Source of the DNA: an uncultured Synechococcus sp.
Lineage (GTDB): Bacteria; Cyanobacteriota; Cyanobacteriia; PCC-6307; Cyanobiaceae
Assembly (NCBI GenBank): GCA_913057985.1
Contig: CAJXPL010000026.1
Location: forward strand, 1-37,043
Length of the DNA: 37,043 nucleotides
Direction of reading: 5' to 3'
Under the pieces are notes generated by a model. That model had not been told where the DNA came from and did no database searches. It saw only the letters and a program-made list of their open reading frames with translations. Below, piece by piece: positions 17,163 to 26,794 of the stretch (the first letter of the stretch is position 1; every line of letters begins with the position of its first letter). The position numbers and the translations under genes were made by a program.

Positions 17163-17897
17163 ATGACTGGGCCAACAACTCTTTCCTCAGCTGCCAACGT
17201 CGACACATCACATGCTTCAGATGTGGTTCGCCAAGCGTACCGCCAGGTGTTTGGCAATCGACACCTGATGGAGCTCGATCTGAACCCTTCCATTGAGGCA
17301 CTGTTCATGAACGGTGACCTAACGGTTCAAGGATTGGTAACTGCTCTCGCACAGTCGGAAACCTATAAAAAGCTTTTTCTGGAAAGCAACAGCCCCTACC
17401 GTTTTGTTGAACTGAACTTCAAACATCTACTAGGCCGTCCTCCCCGTGACCAAGCTGAGTTGATGAGCCATGTTCGACTGCTGCAGGAAGAGGGATACGA
17501 AGCAGAGATCGCCAGTTACACCTACAGCGATGAATACCTTTCTGCCTTCGGCATCGACCAAGTTCCATACAATCGTGCCACCCAAACCGTGATAGGCGGA
17601 AGCACGCTGTACTTCACACGTGCGAAGGCTTTGGATGCCGGATATGCCGGATACGACAACGCAGAAACAGATTCGAAACTCTTGAATAGTCTCTGCACTG
17701 ACAGTTCACCAGAGGCACAAGATCGCAGAAGCGTTGGCAACGCAAACGCGTTGACGATCAACTGGACATCACGTCGTCAGGTGGGCGCCAACCGCCGGGC
17801 AGTTCAAAAATCAGTGGTGACTCAGACCTCCATGTCAGCCACCATAAAATCAATTCTGTCGCAGGGCGGCCAGATCCTTTCTATTGCGAAGGCTTAA
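17163..17897 (+). CDS. cpeE: Phycoerythrin I-associated rod linker CpeE
   Basis: The 244-residue linker has one PBS-linker domain (about residues 18-155; YRQVFGNRHLMELDLNPSIE, YRFVELNFKHLLGRPPRDQA E, YSDEYLSAFGIDQVPYNRAT Q) and a short basic C-terminus related to CpcD (NRRAVQKSVV ... GGQILSIAKA). It is the third linker of the operon, 75 bases after mpeD. Position and length match CpeE, a PE-I linker. No gamma extension and no conserved bilin cysteine in the N-terminus. Confidence 0.88.
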   Translation: MTGPTTLSSAANVDTSHASDVVRQAYRQVFGNRHLMELDLNPSIEALFMNGDLTVQGLVTALAQSETYKKLFLESNSPYRFVELNFKHLLGRPPRDQAELMSHVRLLQEEGYEAEIASYTYSDEYLSAFGIDQVPYNRATQTVIGGSTLYFTRAKALDAGYAGYDNAETDSKLLNSLCTDSSPEAQDRRSVGNANALTINWTSRRQVGANRRAVQKSVVTQTSMSATIKSILSQGGQILSIAKA

Positions 17898-18010
17898 CCC
17901 TTGGGAATATCTGGCAGATTTGACTGGCGGCTCAGTCATAATCTTCTAGTGACTGTTAACCGGTCAATACACCCCAGTCAACAGGTACAAAGCAAAATTT
18001 AGTTTCAGAC

Positions 18011-18196
18011 ATGCCCATTCTGCGTCCACCATCCAGCGAAAACCCCAACAGAAACACAACATTCCTGCAGTCGGTCTCATCAACACCCATGGCCATGTCC
18101 ATGATGGTCGACTCTATGGTTAACATGATGCACATCAACTCTCCTTCGCTGGATGAGCTCAGCTCAGAAAACAAGACAAGCCTGCATGACGATTGA
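18011..18196 (+). CDS. Small Met-rich ORF upstream of cpeS, unknown
   Basis: A 61-residue frame, MPILRPPSSENPNRNTTFLQ SVSSTPM..., has a methionine-dense stretch at about residues 27-40 (MAMSMMVDSMVNMM). It overlaps the start of cpeS by 11 bases (ATGACGATTGA contains both the cpeS ATG and this TGA), which suggests translational coupling and argues that it is a real gene. No domain or signal recognised. It may be a short regulatory or accessory peptide, or only a leader that sets cpeS translation. Confidence 0.5.
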   Translation: MPILRPPSSENPNRNTTFLQSVSSTPMAMSMMVDSMVNMMHINSPSLDELSSENKTSLHDD

Positions 18197-18728
18197 GCAA
18201 TTTGTTGCTCAAAGTGAAGGCAAATGGCGCTCAATGAGATCTGGGCATTCCTTAGCCTTCCAGCAATTTGAAGAAGTTCTGAGCGAAGTTACGATCGAAG
18301 AAATCAGCAGAGAAGATTCCGCAATTAAACAATTAATCGAATCACCTCTAGCCAAAAGATTTAATTTAGATACAATTTCATCTCCATTCAAAATGGAATG
18401 GTGCGCAGAAAGTGACTGGGAACCTGATGACCCATCAGAAGTATCATCAGGCCATTGCATTATTATTCCATTTGTCAAAGACATTTCTTCGGGGACGCTG
18501 ATCAGAAGCGTTGGTTATGCAGAAGCCGAGGCAGCCATCTCGGAATACAACTTTTCCAACGACGGTACGTTCACGCTCACAACAAACTACGAGCAATCAA
18601 TTGCCGAAGAAAGAATTTGGTTTGTCTCAGAGAATGTGCGCTGCAGGTCATCAGTTTTAAGAACTTCAGCCGGGTCAGGAGTGCTGCAAACGTCGTTTGC
18701 ATCAGAAGTCAGACGAATTAATGCATAA
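18186..18728 (+). CDS. cpeS: Phycoerythrobilin lyase CpeS (CpcS/CpeS family)
   Basis: The 180-residue protein is a lipocalin-like beta-barrel lyase: FVAQSEGKWRSMRSGHSLAF Q near the start and EERIWFVSENVRCRSS near residue ~145 are family signatures. CpeS-type lyases attach phycoerythrobilin to the conserved Cys82 of beta subunits of phycoerythrin. ATG 18186 is the start giving the family N-terminus. It overlaps the small upstream ORF and precedes cpeT by 9 bases. The gene is AT-richer than the linker genes before it. Confidence 0.9.
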   Translation: MTIEQFVAQSEGKWRSMRSGHSLAFQQFEEVLSEVTIEEISREDSAIKQLIESPLAKRFNLDTISSPFKMEWCAESDWEPDDPSEVSSGHCIIIPFVKDISSGTLIRSVGYAEAEAAISEYNFSNDGTFTLTTNYEQSIAEERIWFVSENVRCRSSVLRTSAGSGVLQTSFASEVRRINA

Positions 18729-18737
18729 TTTCCAAAG

Positions 18738-19352
18738 ATGAACAAGAATTTAGACCTTGCCGAGTTTGCCAAAACTCTTGCGGGCATCTACGACAATATC
18801 GAACAGTCACAAAAAGACCCGAAGGATTTTGCTCGAATCAATATCTTTTTTCGCCCATTACCCTGGCATATTTTTGAAGGTCCTGGTTTTTATTCTGAAC
18901 AATGTTATGACTATGCACCATGGGATCCCTACCGGCAGGGCATTCACCGATTAACTACGCATGAAGATACTTTTGTGGTTGAGAACTATGGGTTCACAAA
19001 TCCGAGAAGATTGGCAGGGGCAGGTCGAGATCCCCAAATCATGAATGCAATCGATTCCACAACCCTAAAAGAACGGTGTGGGTGTGCCATGCACTTTCAT
19101 CGTAAAGAAAAAGGGCATTACATCGGAAAAGTTGAACCAGGCAAAAATTGTTTGGTTCCACGAGACGGAAAACTTACTTATCTTGTGAGCGAAGTTGAGG
19201 TAGACCAAGAAAATTGGATTAGTCGCGATCGAGGCTTTGATCCAAACACAGACGAACAAATTTGGGGTTCAGAACATGGCCTTCTGAGATTCAAAAGAAT
19301 CCAAAGCTTCTCCGAGGAAATCAATGATGAGTGGCTAAATTCGAAAACCTAG
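18738..19352 (+). CDS. cpeT: Phycobiliprotein lyase CpeT (CpcT family)
   Basis: The 204-residue protein carries the CpcT/CpeT hallmarks: LAGIYDNIEQSQKDPKDFAR, GFYSEQCYDYAPWDPYRQGI, CGCAMHFHRKEKGHYIGKVE and PGKNCLVPRDGKLTYLVSE. The family chaperones or attaches bilin at the beta-subunit Cys165-type site. Operon of the small ORF, cpeS, cpeT and cpeR with gaps of 9 and 1 bases. Specific site is inferred from the family. Confidence 0.92.
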   Translation: MNKNLDLAEFAKTLAGIYDNIEQSQKDPKDFARINIFFRPLPWHIFEGPGFYSEQCYDYAPWDPYRQGIHRLTTHEDTFVVENYGFTNPRRLAGAGRDPQIMNAIDSTTLKERCGCAMHFHRKEKGHYIGKVEPGKNCLVPRDGKLTYLVSEVEVDQENWISRDRGFDPNTDEQIWGSEHGLLRFKRIQSFSEEINDEWLNSKT

Positions 19353-19353
19353 A

Positions 19354-19659
19354 ATGGAAGACGTAAAAAAACAAATGAAGTCTTGGATACGCTCACAACA
19401 TCTAATATGTGTTGGCACAGACTTTATATTTGAAACAGTTGATCAAACTCAACTCGATAAGTTTGAGGCTTCTGTTCAAGCAATTGGAGGAAGAATAAGA
19501 ACAGTCAAAGCAATTGGAAATTGGCCAATGGGACCAAGACGGTCATTCAAAATACTACAAGCTACAGCAAGCGTACCCAGACCAGGAGGAGAAGATCTTG
19601 TCACTTATTGGGCGAAAAAAGGTAGTAAGACTACAAGATATTCAGAAATCAATACTTAA
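19354..19659 (+). CDS. cpeR: Phycoerythrin operon activator CpeR
   Basis: The 101-residue protein matches CpeR: KKQMKSWIRSQHLICVGTDF, FIFETVDQTQLDKFEASVQA, IGNWPMGPRRSFKILQATAS and TYWAKKGSKTTRYSEI. In other cyanobacteria CpeR is needed for expression of the phycoerythrin genes and is itself the last gene of a cpeC-type or cpeST operon. It starts one base after the cpeT stop, so it is co-translated. It probably controls the PE genes in this window; its DNA site is not known. Confidence 0.88.
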   Translation: MEDVKKQMKSWIRSQHLICVGTDFIFETVDQTQLDKFEASVQAIGGRIRTVKAIGNWPMGPRRSFKILQATASVPRPGGEDLVTYWAKKGSKTTRYSEINT

Positions 19660-19667
19660 ATCAAAAT

Positions 19668-19901
19668 TTATTCTTCAAACCAGCCCATCCAAGTGTCTTG
19701 GCTGAAATCAGTATGCTTGCTCCATTTTCTCAAAATAGCGGCTGAATCGATATCGAAACCATTGGCGGCAGCGATCTCAATGACTTGATCCTGATTAAGT
19801 GCAGCCTTAATTTGAGCTTTTAGATCTGGACTTTGGCGAACTTGAATAATAAAAGCCTCCAAGACTTGATCTTGATTTGCAGCAAGAGTAGAACCGGTCA
19901 T
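19668..19901 (-). CDS. Nif11-like small protein, copy 1
   Basis: A 77-residue helical protein, tail to tail with cpeR (8 bases between). The Nif11 pattern is visible: DQVLEAFIIQVRQSPDLKAQ, I-K-A-A-L-N-Q-D-Q-V-I-E-I-A-A-A-N-G-F-D-I-D. The start is ATG 19901; an in-frame TTG at 19922 is less likely. There is no cysteine and no double-glycine cleavage site, so it does not look like a full RiPP precursor. It forms a minus-strand cluster with the next two genes. Confidence 0.75.
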   Translation of the reverse strand: MTGSTLAANQDQVLEAFIIQVRQSPDLKAQIKAALNQDQVIEIAAANGFDIDSAAILRKWSKHTDFSQDTWMGWFEE

Positions 19902-19962
19902 CAAAGCCCAATGAAATCTCAAAAATAATTCTAAACGAAATTCTCATGAACAGACCGTCAAA

Positions 19963-20244
19963 CTAGGCACCATCCATCAACATGGCTCTCCACGGAGCAA
20001 TCTGACGGAACGCCCACGACCAATGATCGGTCGCAATGGCTTGGATCGCCATGGCTTCAGAGTCAGATAAGCCGACCGAATCTGATTCAACATACTGCAG
20101 CCAAGCCGTGATTGAAAAAAAGTAATCACGAGAGGCCGCAAAATTCACGATATCTTGATCTGACTGGCAAGACTTTAATCCTGTTGCAACAGAATGATCG
20201 TAAATGACCATCTGCACAAAATCATCAATAACAGAATCAGACAT
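19963..20244 (-). CDS. Nif11-like small protein, copy 2
   Basis: A 93-residue protein, MSDSVIDDFVQMVIYDHSVA TGLKSCQSDQDIVNFAASRD..., with the shortened Nif11-like pattern (F-V-Q-x-V-x-x-D-x-x-x-x-x-x-L ... D-I-V-N-F-A-A-S-x-D-Y-F-F). It ends in an acid, Trp-rich helix (DHWSWAFRQIAPWRAMLMDG). ATG 20244 follows the stop of copy 3 by two bases, so the pair is one message. Distant from copies 1 and 3; family call is by pattern only. Confidence 0.65.
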   Translation of the reverse strand: MSDSVIDDFVQMVIYDHSVATGLKSCQSDQDIVNFAASRDYFFSITAWLQYVESDSVGLSDSEAMAIQAIATDHWSWAFRQIAPWRAMLMDGA

Positions 20245-20246
20245 CG

Positions 20247-20567
20247 TCAGCAGCTTTCGATCCAAAGCGCAAAATTCACCTTCTCACAAATCATCTGCAA
20301 AACCAAGGGCCCACCCGGGCATCGCAGTAGCCGCCATGGGATATTTTTTTCTAAAACACCTGAATCGATGGTAATTTTTGGAGGGCTTGTCGCCTGTTCA
20401 TAGGGAATCAATGCCGAGCCAGTCAATAAAGGCTCAACATCATTAACAATTGCTTTCAATTGCTCCAAATCAGAAACCAGGTTCAATTGATCTTGGACAT
20501 CTGCTGACTTCTGGACAGCTTCAACAAACCTAGGAAGAGCCTGTTCGAGCTCGGGAGAGACTGGCAT
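20247..20567 (-). CDS. Nif11-like small protein, copy 3, with Gly-Gly and Cys-containing tail
   Basis: A 106-residue protein. Residues ~5-45 (LEQALPRFVEAVQKSADVQD QLNLVSDLEQLKAIV) resemble a Nif11 helix region. After a Pro/Ser linker the C-terminus reads L-L-R-C83-P-G-G86 and then 20 residues ending ...C94...C106. A double glycine followed by a short Cys-bearing tail resembles a RiPP leader-core junction. No modifying enzyme is present in the window. Upstream gene of the minus-strand trio; its promoter would lie in the 250-base gap before mpeY. Confidence 0.62.
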   Translation of the reverse strand: MPVSPELEQALPRFVEAVQKSADVQDQLNLVSDLEQLKAIVNDVEPLLTGSALIPYEQATSPPKITIDSGVLEKNIPWRLLRCPGGPLVLQMICEKVNFALWIESC

Positions 20568-20685
20568 GACACGAAAATCCCTTTATTTACGATAACAGAT
20601 GGCGAGAACATATTTCATGAAGGATCGGCGCAAATTAAAAAAGACAATCAACCAGTCATAAATCATCACTGAGACAAAGAGCTGA

Positions 20686-22014
<1,329 letters not shown>

Positions 22015-22041
22015 AAAGACGAGCAATAAATAAGGCGAACT

Positions 22042-22057
22042 GTCGGACATTGGTTGA
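22042..22057 (+). promoter_or_regulatory. Upstream word shared by mpeB and cpeC leaders
   Basis: GTCGGACATTGGTTGA lies about 140 bases before mpeB. A related GTCGGACA ... TTGATTGA lies before cpeC (14413-14431). The similarity is modest and could be chance. Confidence 0.25.
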
Positions 22058-22074
22058 CGACACGGCCTTACTGA

Positions 22075-22731
<657 letters not shown>

Positions 22732-22759
22732 GCCAGGTATCGATTTTCTGCACACCTGA

Positions 22760-23275
<516 letters not shown>

Positions 23276-23314
23276 TCATCAGTCAAGCTGAGTGATTTTT
23301 TGATCTAACTAACC

Positions 23315-23345
23315 AAGGGGTGGGCCAAAAGCCCACCCCTTTTTG
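23315..23345 (+). terminator. Intrinsic terminator of mpeBA
   Basis: AAGGGGTGGGC pairs perfectly with GCCCACCCCTT around the loop CAAAA, then a T tract. It lies 40 bases after mpeA. Confidence 0.92.
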
Positions 23346-23618
23346 TTTTCAAAATCAAAAAACACAAATTCTTGACAATTAAGAGCAAACAATTCTGGAG
23401 CGATCCAGAAAATCCGTGGCCAATTAACAAACAATTTTGCCACAGTCAAAGACGCAATGTTTGCTCGGTGTGGCAATTAGCGAATTATGAGCATCGAAAC
23501 GCATCAATACTCAATTTCGCTGAATTTTTCTCGGCAAAGCTTACTAGCAACAGCTTAAAGAGTTGTTTTAAAGCATGTTGGGAAGAGTCACCACAAATCA
23601 CCTCCCCTCACCAACCTT
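23346..23618. other. Intergenic leader before mpeC
   Basis: With the mpeBA terminator, the gap between mpeA and mpeC is 343 bases. This 273-base part is AT-rich. It includes TTGACA at 23372-23377 as a possible -35, but with no convincing -10 at the right spacing. A 124-residue frame crosses it and runs into mpeC; nothing supports it as a gene. Confidence 0.4.
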
Positions 23619-24488
23619 ATGTTAAGTACACAAACAAGCCCCGCTGGAATGGCTTCGGCCAGCCGCACCAAACCAGCCTCGTACGCCATGCCAAGCAAGG
23701 CTGGCAAAAACACTGTTCATCGGACAGTAGCTGGATCAATCGCTGAATTTAAGCGCAACACTTGTGCTCAGATGGGGCTCGGAATTGGCCCAAGGCTGCA
23801 TAGCGAATGCCCCTTCGGTTCAGTTTTTGATGAATATCACCCCAGTGATTCCTGGGCTTTAGAGAGAACAATTAATGACTCCTACAGACAAGTTTACGGA
23901 AACCTACCTCCCACTGAAAACGAGCGTTGCACATCGCTTGAGGCTCGCTTGATGAACGGAGAAATTACAGTTCGCGACTTTGTGAACGGCCTGGCAAAAT
24001 CTCCTTTCTACAAGGAAAATTATTTCCATAGTGTCGCCCCTCAACGTGGGATTGAACTGAACTTCAAACACCTGCTTGGACGGGCACCCCTCACTCAAGA
24101 AGAAGTTCAAAACAGCATCAAACTTCAAGCAGAGGAGGGATTTGATGCTCTGATCGACAGCCTCACAGATTGCGCAGAATATGCCGAGGTGTTTGGGTCA
24201 GACATCGTTCCTTACATGCGAGCAGGCGATTCCTACGCAGGAATGATGACCAGCTCCTTCAACATGATGCGGGAGCTTGCCGGCACAAAGGTTGCCGTTA
24301 GTGACAACGCACAAGGACGTCGGAGTCGCACGACGACGCAACTGGCTGCGGCAGCGATCAGCATGATGAAGCCGATCTTCAAGGGCGCACCAACGCTGCC
24401 CCAACAAAAGTACGGCGGACATCAGCCTCCCAGGAGAACCGGCGCTGCTCCCTTCCGTCCCTTCGGCGTTAAGCCATTGCCATATTGA
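23619..24488 (+). CDS. mpeC: Phycoerythrin II gamma/linker polypeptide MpeC
   Basis: The 289-residue gamma-type linker has an N-terminal extension with Cys49 (FKRNTCAQMGLGIGPRLHSE C), the known single PUB site of MpeC. This start gives exactly position 49, which supports ATG 23619. The PBS-linker domain spans about residues 75-215 (YRQVYGNLPPTENERCTSLE, GIELNFKHLLGRAPLTQEEV, CAEYAEVFGSDIVPYMRAG). A basic, Pro-rich tail follows. It joins PE-II hexamers at the rod tip, and published work in WH8102 found it reduced at high light. Own terminator at 24524. Confidence 0.96.
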   Translation: MLSTQTSPAGMASASRTKPASYAMPSKAGKNTVHRTVAGSIAEFKRNTCAQMGLGIGPRLHSECPFGSVFDEYHPSDSWALERTINDSYRQVYGNLPPTENERCTSLEARLMNGEITVRDFVNGLAKSPFYKENYFHSVAPQRGIELNFKHLLGRAPLTQEEVQNSIKLQAEEGFDALIDSLTDCAEYAEVFGSDIVPYMRAGDSYAGMMTSSFNMMRELAGTKVAVSDNAQGRRSRTTTQLAAAAISMMKPIFKGAPTLPQQKYGGHQPPRRTGAAPFRPFGVKPLPY

Positions 24489-24523
24489 TGAAGATGAGTT
24501 TGGCACCGAAATGCCATCACTTC

Positions 24524-24553
24524 TGCCCCCTTTCCAGGAAGGGGGCATTTTTG
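24524..24553 (+). terminator. Intrinsic terminator of mpeC
   Basis: TGCCCCCTT pairs with AAGGGGGCA around TCCAGG and is followed by TTTTTG, 35 bases after mpeC. Confidence 0.9.
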
Positions 24554-24644
24554 TGTCCAGCAGCGACACTGCAAAGCCCCACAAGCCGGTAGGTGCCTGA
24601 TCAGAGTCGCTTAGATTGCGACTCAACGAAGTTGGACGTCCACT

Positions 24645-25562
24645 GTGCTCCAGGATTTCACCGATATCTCATCAATCAGCGAAAGCCAACTCACGGAAGA
24701 AGAAGCTCTCCAACTCGCTGATGAGCTCAGTGCAAAATTAAGCGAAGGTGAGATCCCAAGATCTGATGCCGAGTCACTTAATCGTATGGTCGCCGGACTT
24801 GGGGATGCGAGAGGCGCTTTACGACTCACCTTTGCTAAAAGTCTTGGGGCGATAGGTGATGAAGCTCTGCCCATTCTGTGTAAAGCACTTCGCCAGCACC
24901 AAAATGTGATCGTAAGACGAGCATCAGCCAAAACACTCAATTTGATTGGCAACAAGGACGCATTGCCTTATCTGCTTGAAGCCTTTTTAGAAGATGATGA
25001 CCCAGTTGTTCTCGGTTCATCTGCTGGAGCGATGGCAACCATTGGGCCGGATGCCATGGATTCACTGCTTGGAATCCTTAAAAATCCAGACTGCACACCA
25101 TTTCAGGTTGGCTTGATCAACCTTGCGCTAAGTTTCATCGGTGCCAAAGCACCTGAGGCATTGCTCGAGGCTGCGGATTCAGACGTGGCTGAAGTTCGTG
25201 TTGCCGCAATTTCAGCCTTGGGAGATCAAATACAGAAGAGTGATGATCTGCGGGCAAAAAACAGAGTATTTCAAGCGCTCGATGACAGCTCAGCAGAGGT
25301 CAGAGCAGAAGCAGTAACCCTTATCGGAAAATCATGTGATGCCGAAGATGTTGAAAATGTGCTGAGCAGAAAGCTAGTCGATCAAGACACTCAGGTGCGC
25401 AAAAATACAGCAATGGCACTAATGAAGCTTGAAGCATTTAACACCATAGAAAGCATAGAAGCAGCAAAATCAACAGAAAAAGATAAGTCGGTTCAAGCGG
25501 TATTCAACGTTGCCATTAACATACTAAGTAGAGATTTAGAGGAGAAGCAGGAAAGCGAATAG
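24645..25562 (+). CDS. mpeU: Bilin lyase(-isomerase) MpeU (E/F-type HEAT repeat)
   Basis: The 305-residue protein is made of HEAT/PBS-lyase repeats: ARGALRLTFAKSLGAIGDEA LPILCKAL, NVIVRRASAKTLNLIGNKDA, DDPVVLGSSAGAMATIGPDA, VAEVRVAAISALGDQI, SAEVRAEAVTLIGK. MpeU is needed in RS9916 for normal phycourobilin content in blue light; its exact bilin site is not certain to me. The start is a GTG at 24645. It lies after the mpeC terminator, so it probably has its own promoter in the 90-base gap, and directly before the AT-rich acclimation island. Confidence 0.85.
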   Translation: MLQDFTDISSISESQLTEEEALQLADELSAKLSEGEIPRSDAESLNRMVAGLGDARGALRLTFAKSLGAIGDEALPILCKALRQHQNVIVRRASAKTLNLIGNKDALPYLLEAFLEDDDPVVLGSSAGAMATIGPDAMDSLLGILKNPDCTPFQVGLINLALSFIGAKAPEALLEAADSDVAEVRVAAISALGDQIQKSDDLRAKNRVFQALDDSSAEVRAEAVTLIGKSCDAEDVENVLSRKLVDQDTQVRKNTAMALMKLEAFNTIESIEAAKSTEKDKSVQAVFNVAINILSRDLEEKQESE

Positions 25563-25650
25563 GGCTTTTAGGAAAACAGCTCAGAAGAATACTCAGACGA
25601 GCAAATCATGTCTCGGCTTTAACACAAAGTCAAGAAAGGTCAGGCGACAT

Positions 25651-25666
25651 GATAGGAAGTGGATAG
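25651..25666 (+). promoter_or_regulatory. Candidate FciA/FciB operator upstream of fciA
   Basis: GATAGGAAGTGGATAG matches 14 of 16 bases of the site before the unk10-type gene (29285-29300). It lies about 94 bases before the proposed fciA start. The AraC-type regulators encoded next to it are the natural binders, but this is inference. Confidence 0.5.
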
Positions 25667-25759
25667 CAAAAAAATAAAAATCAATAATTCAGAAAAATAT
25701 TAAGCTTCTTACACGCAATCGACGAAAAACAATAAAGTATAGAAACACGCAGAAGAAGT

Positions 25760-26791
25760 TTGCGAAAAAAACGATCGCGCAATTATATTTTTTCAGACAC
25801 GCTCGAGATGGAAGAGTTTTGCAGGGCACATTTTGAAGAATATCACTCAACATCTAGCTTCGGATGCAATGTAACTCAGTTAAGCACCGGCCTTCTCGAA
25901 ACGAAGACCACTTGCTCACCAATTCAAGATGTGCATCTTGAAATTTTTAAATCGAACCAAACTCTGCTCTACGAGGAAGAAGCCAACACGAAATCAGTAT
26001 CATTCTGCTGGCTAGACACATTACCGAAAAATGATACGGAGGCACAGACAATCATTAGCGGCCACCATATGACAAGAAATAGCATTGCTGGCTTCAATCG
26101 GATCAACAAAACAGGAGGAAATATCTGGGACATTGTTGGAGCAAACGAAGAGCTGTGCTGCATGAGCCTGAAATGGAATAAATTACAAGAAAGAATCAAC
26201 AAATTGAATGCATTTAATGCCTATGGGAGGCTTGAGGAATGCATTGGAATTGACTCGCATGATCATGCAAGTGCTCAGCTCAAAAAATTATTTAACCGAC
26301 ATTTTAATGGCCATCCATCAACAAAACCAAATTCATTTTACGATCTAGCAATCATATTCCTAGACAACGAAAATAATGAATCAACCTATGATGCACATCG
26401 ATGCGAGTCAACTGATCTAATAGAAGACATGGTTAAACTAATTCACGAAGATAGGGCTGGAATGCCACCAATAACACTTGACGAAATTACTGAATACTTG
26501 AATTCAAAAACAGAGTCTCTCAATACTATATGCCGAAAGATCTTTAATATGGATGTAATTGAGCTTGTAAGAAGAGTACGCCTGGAACAGACCCGCAAGG
26601 CTTTTTTAACCCCACATTCCTCAACAGGTCTCAAAGAGTTTACAAAAAAGAGAACAGCACTTTACTACGGTTTTAAGAACTGGAAAAAATTTGAAGCCTC
26701 CTACTCCACATATTTTGGAGAATCACCCAGCCAAACAATAGATAGATCCAATAAGAATTTATATTCATTTAGTGCATGGCAGGGAGAGTAA
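25760..26791 (+). CDS. fciA: AraC-family regulator FciA of type IV chromatic acclimation
   Basis: The 343-residue protein has an N-terminal sensor-like region and a C-terminal AraC double helix-turn-helix (about residues 233-332; ITLDEITEYLNSKTESLNTI CRKIF, VIELVRRVRLEQTRKAF, YYGFKNWKKFEASYSTYFGE SPSQTI). It is a tandem paralog of the next gene, 3 bases away. In RS9916 the pair fciA-fciB controls the blue/green pigment switch. No ATG precedes Met17; I take the TTG at 25760 because residues 9-20 (YIFSDTLEMEEF) align with the FciB N-terminus, and ATG 25808 is the alternative. Strongly AT-rich. Confidence 0.85.
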   Translation: MRKKRSRNYIFSDTLEMEEFCRAHFEEYHSTSSFGCNVTQLSTGLLETKTTCSPIQDVHLEIFKSNQTLLYEEEANTKSVSFCWLDTLPKNDTEAQTIISGHHMTRNSIAGFNRINKTGGNIWDIVGANEELCCMSLKWNKLQERINKLNAFNAYGRLEECIGIDSHDHASAQLKKLFNRHFNGHPSTKPNSFYDLAIIFLDNENNESTYDAHRCESTDLIEDMVKLIHEDRAGMPPITLDEITEYLNSKTESLNTICRKIFNMDVIELVRRVRLEQTRKAFLTPHSSTGLKEFTKKRTALYYGFKNWKKFEASYSTYFGESPSQTIDRSNKNLYSFSAWQGE

Positions 26792-26794
26792 TAT

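Noticed and set aside
23372-23746. 124-codon frame overlapping the start of mpeC
   Set aside because: Different frame from mpeC, no pattern, and mostly in the AT-rich leader.
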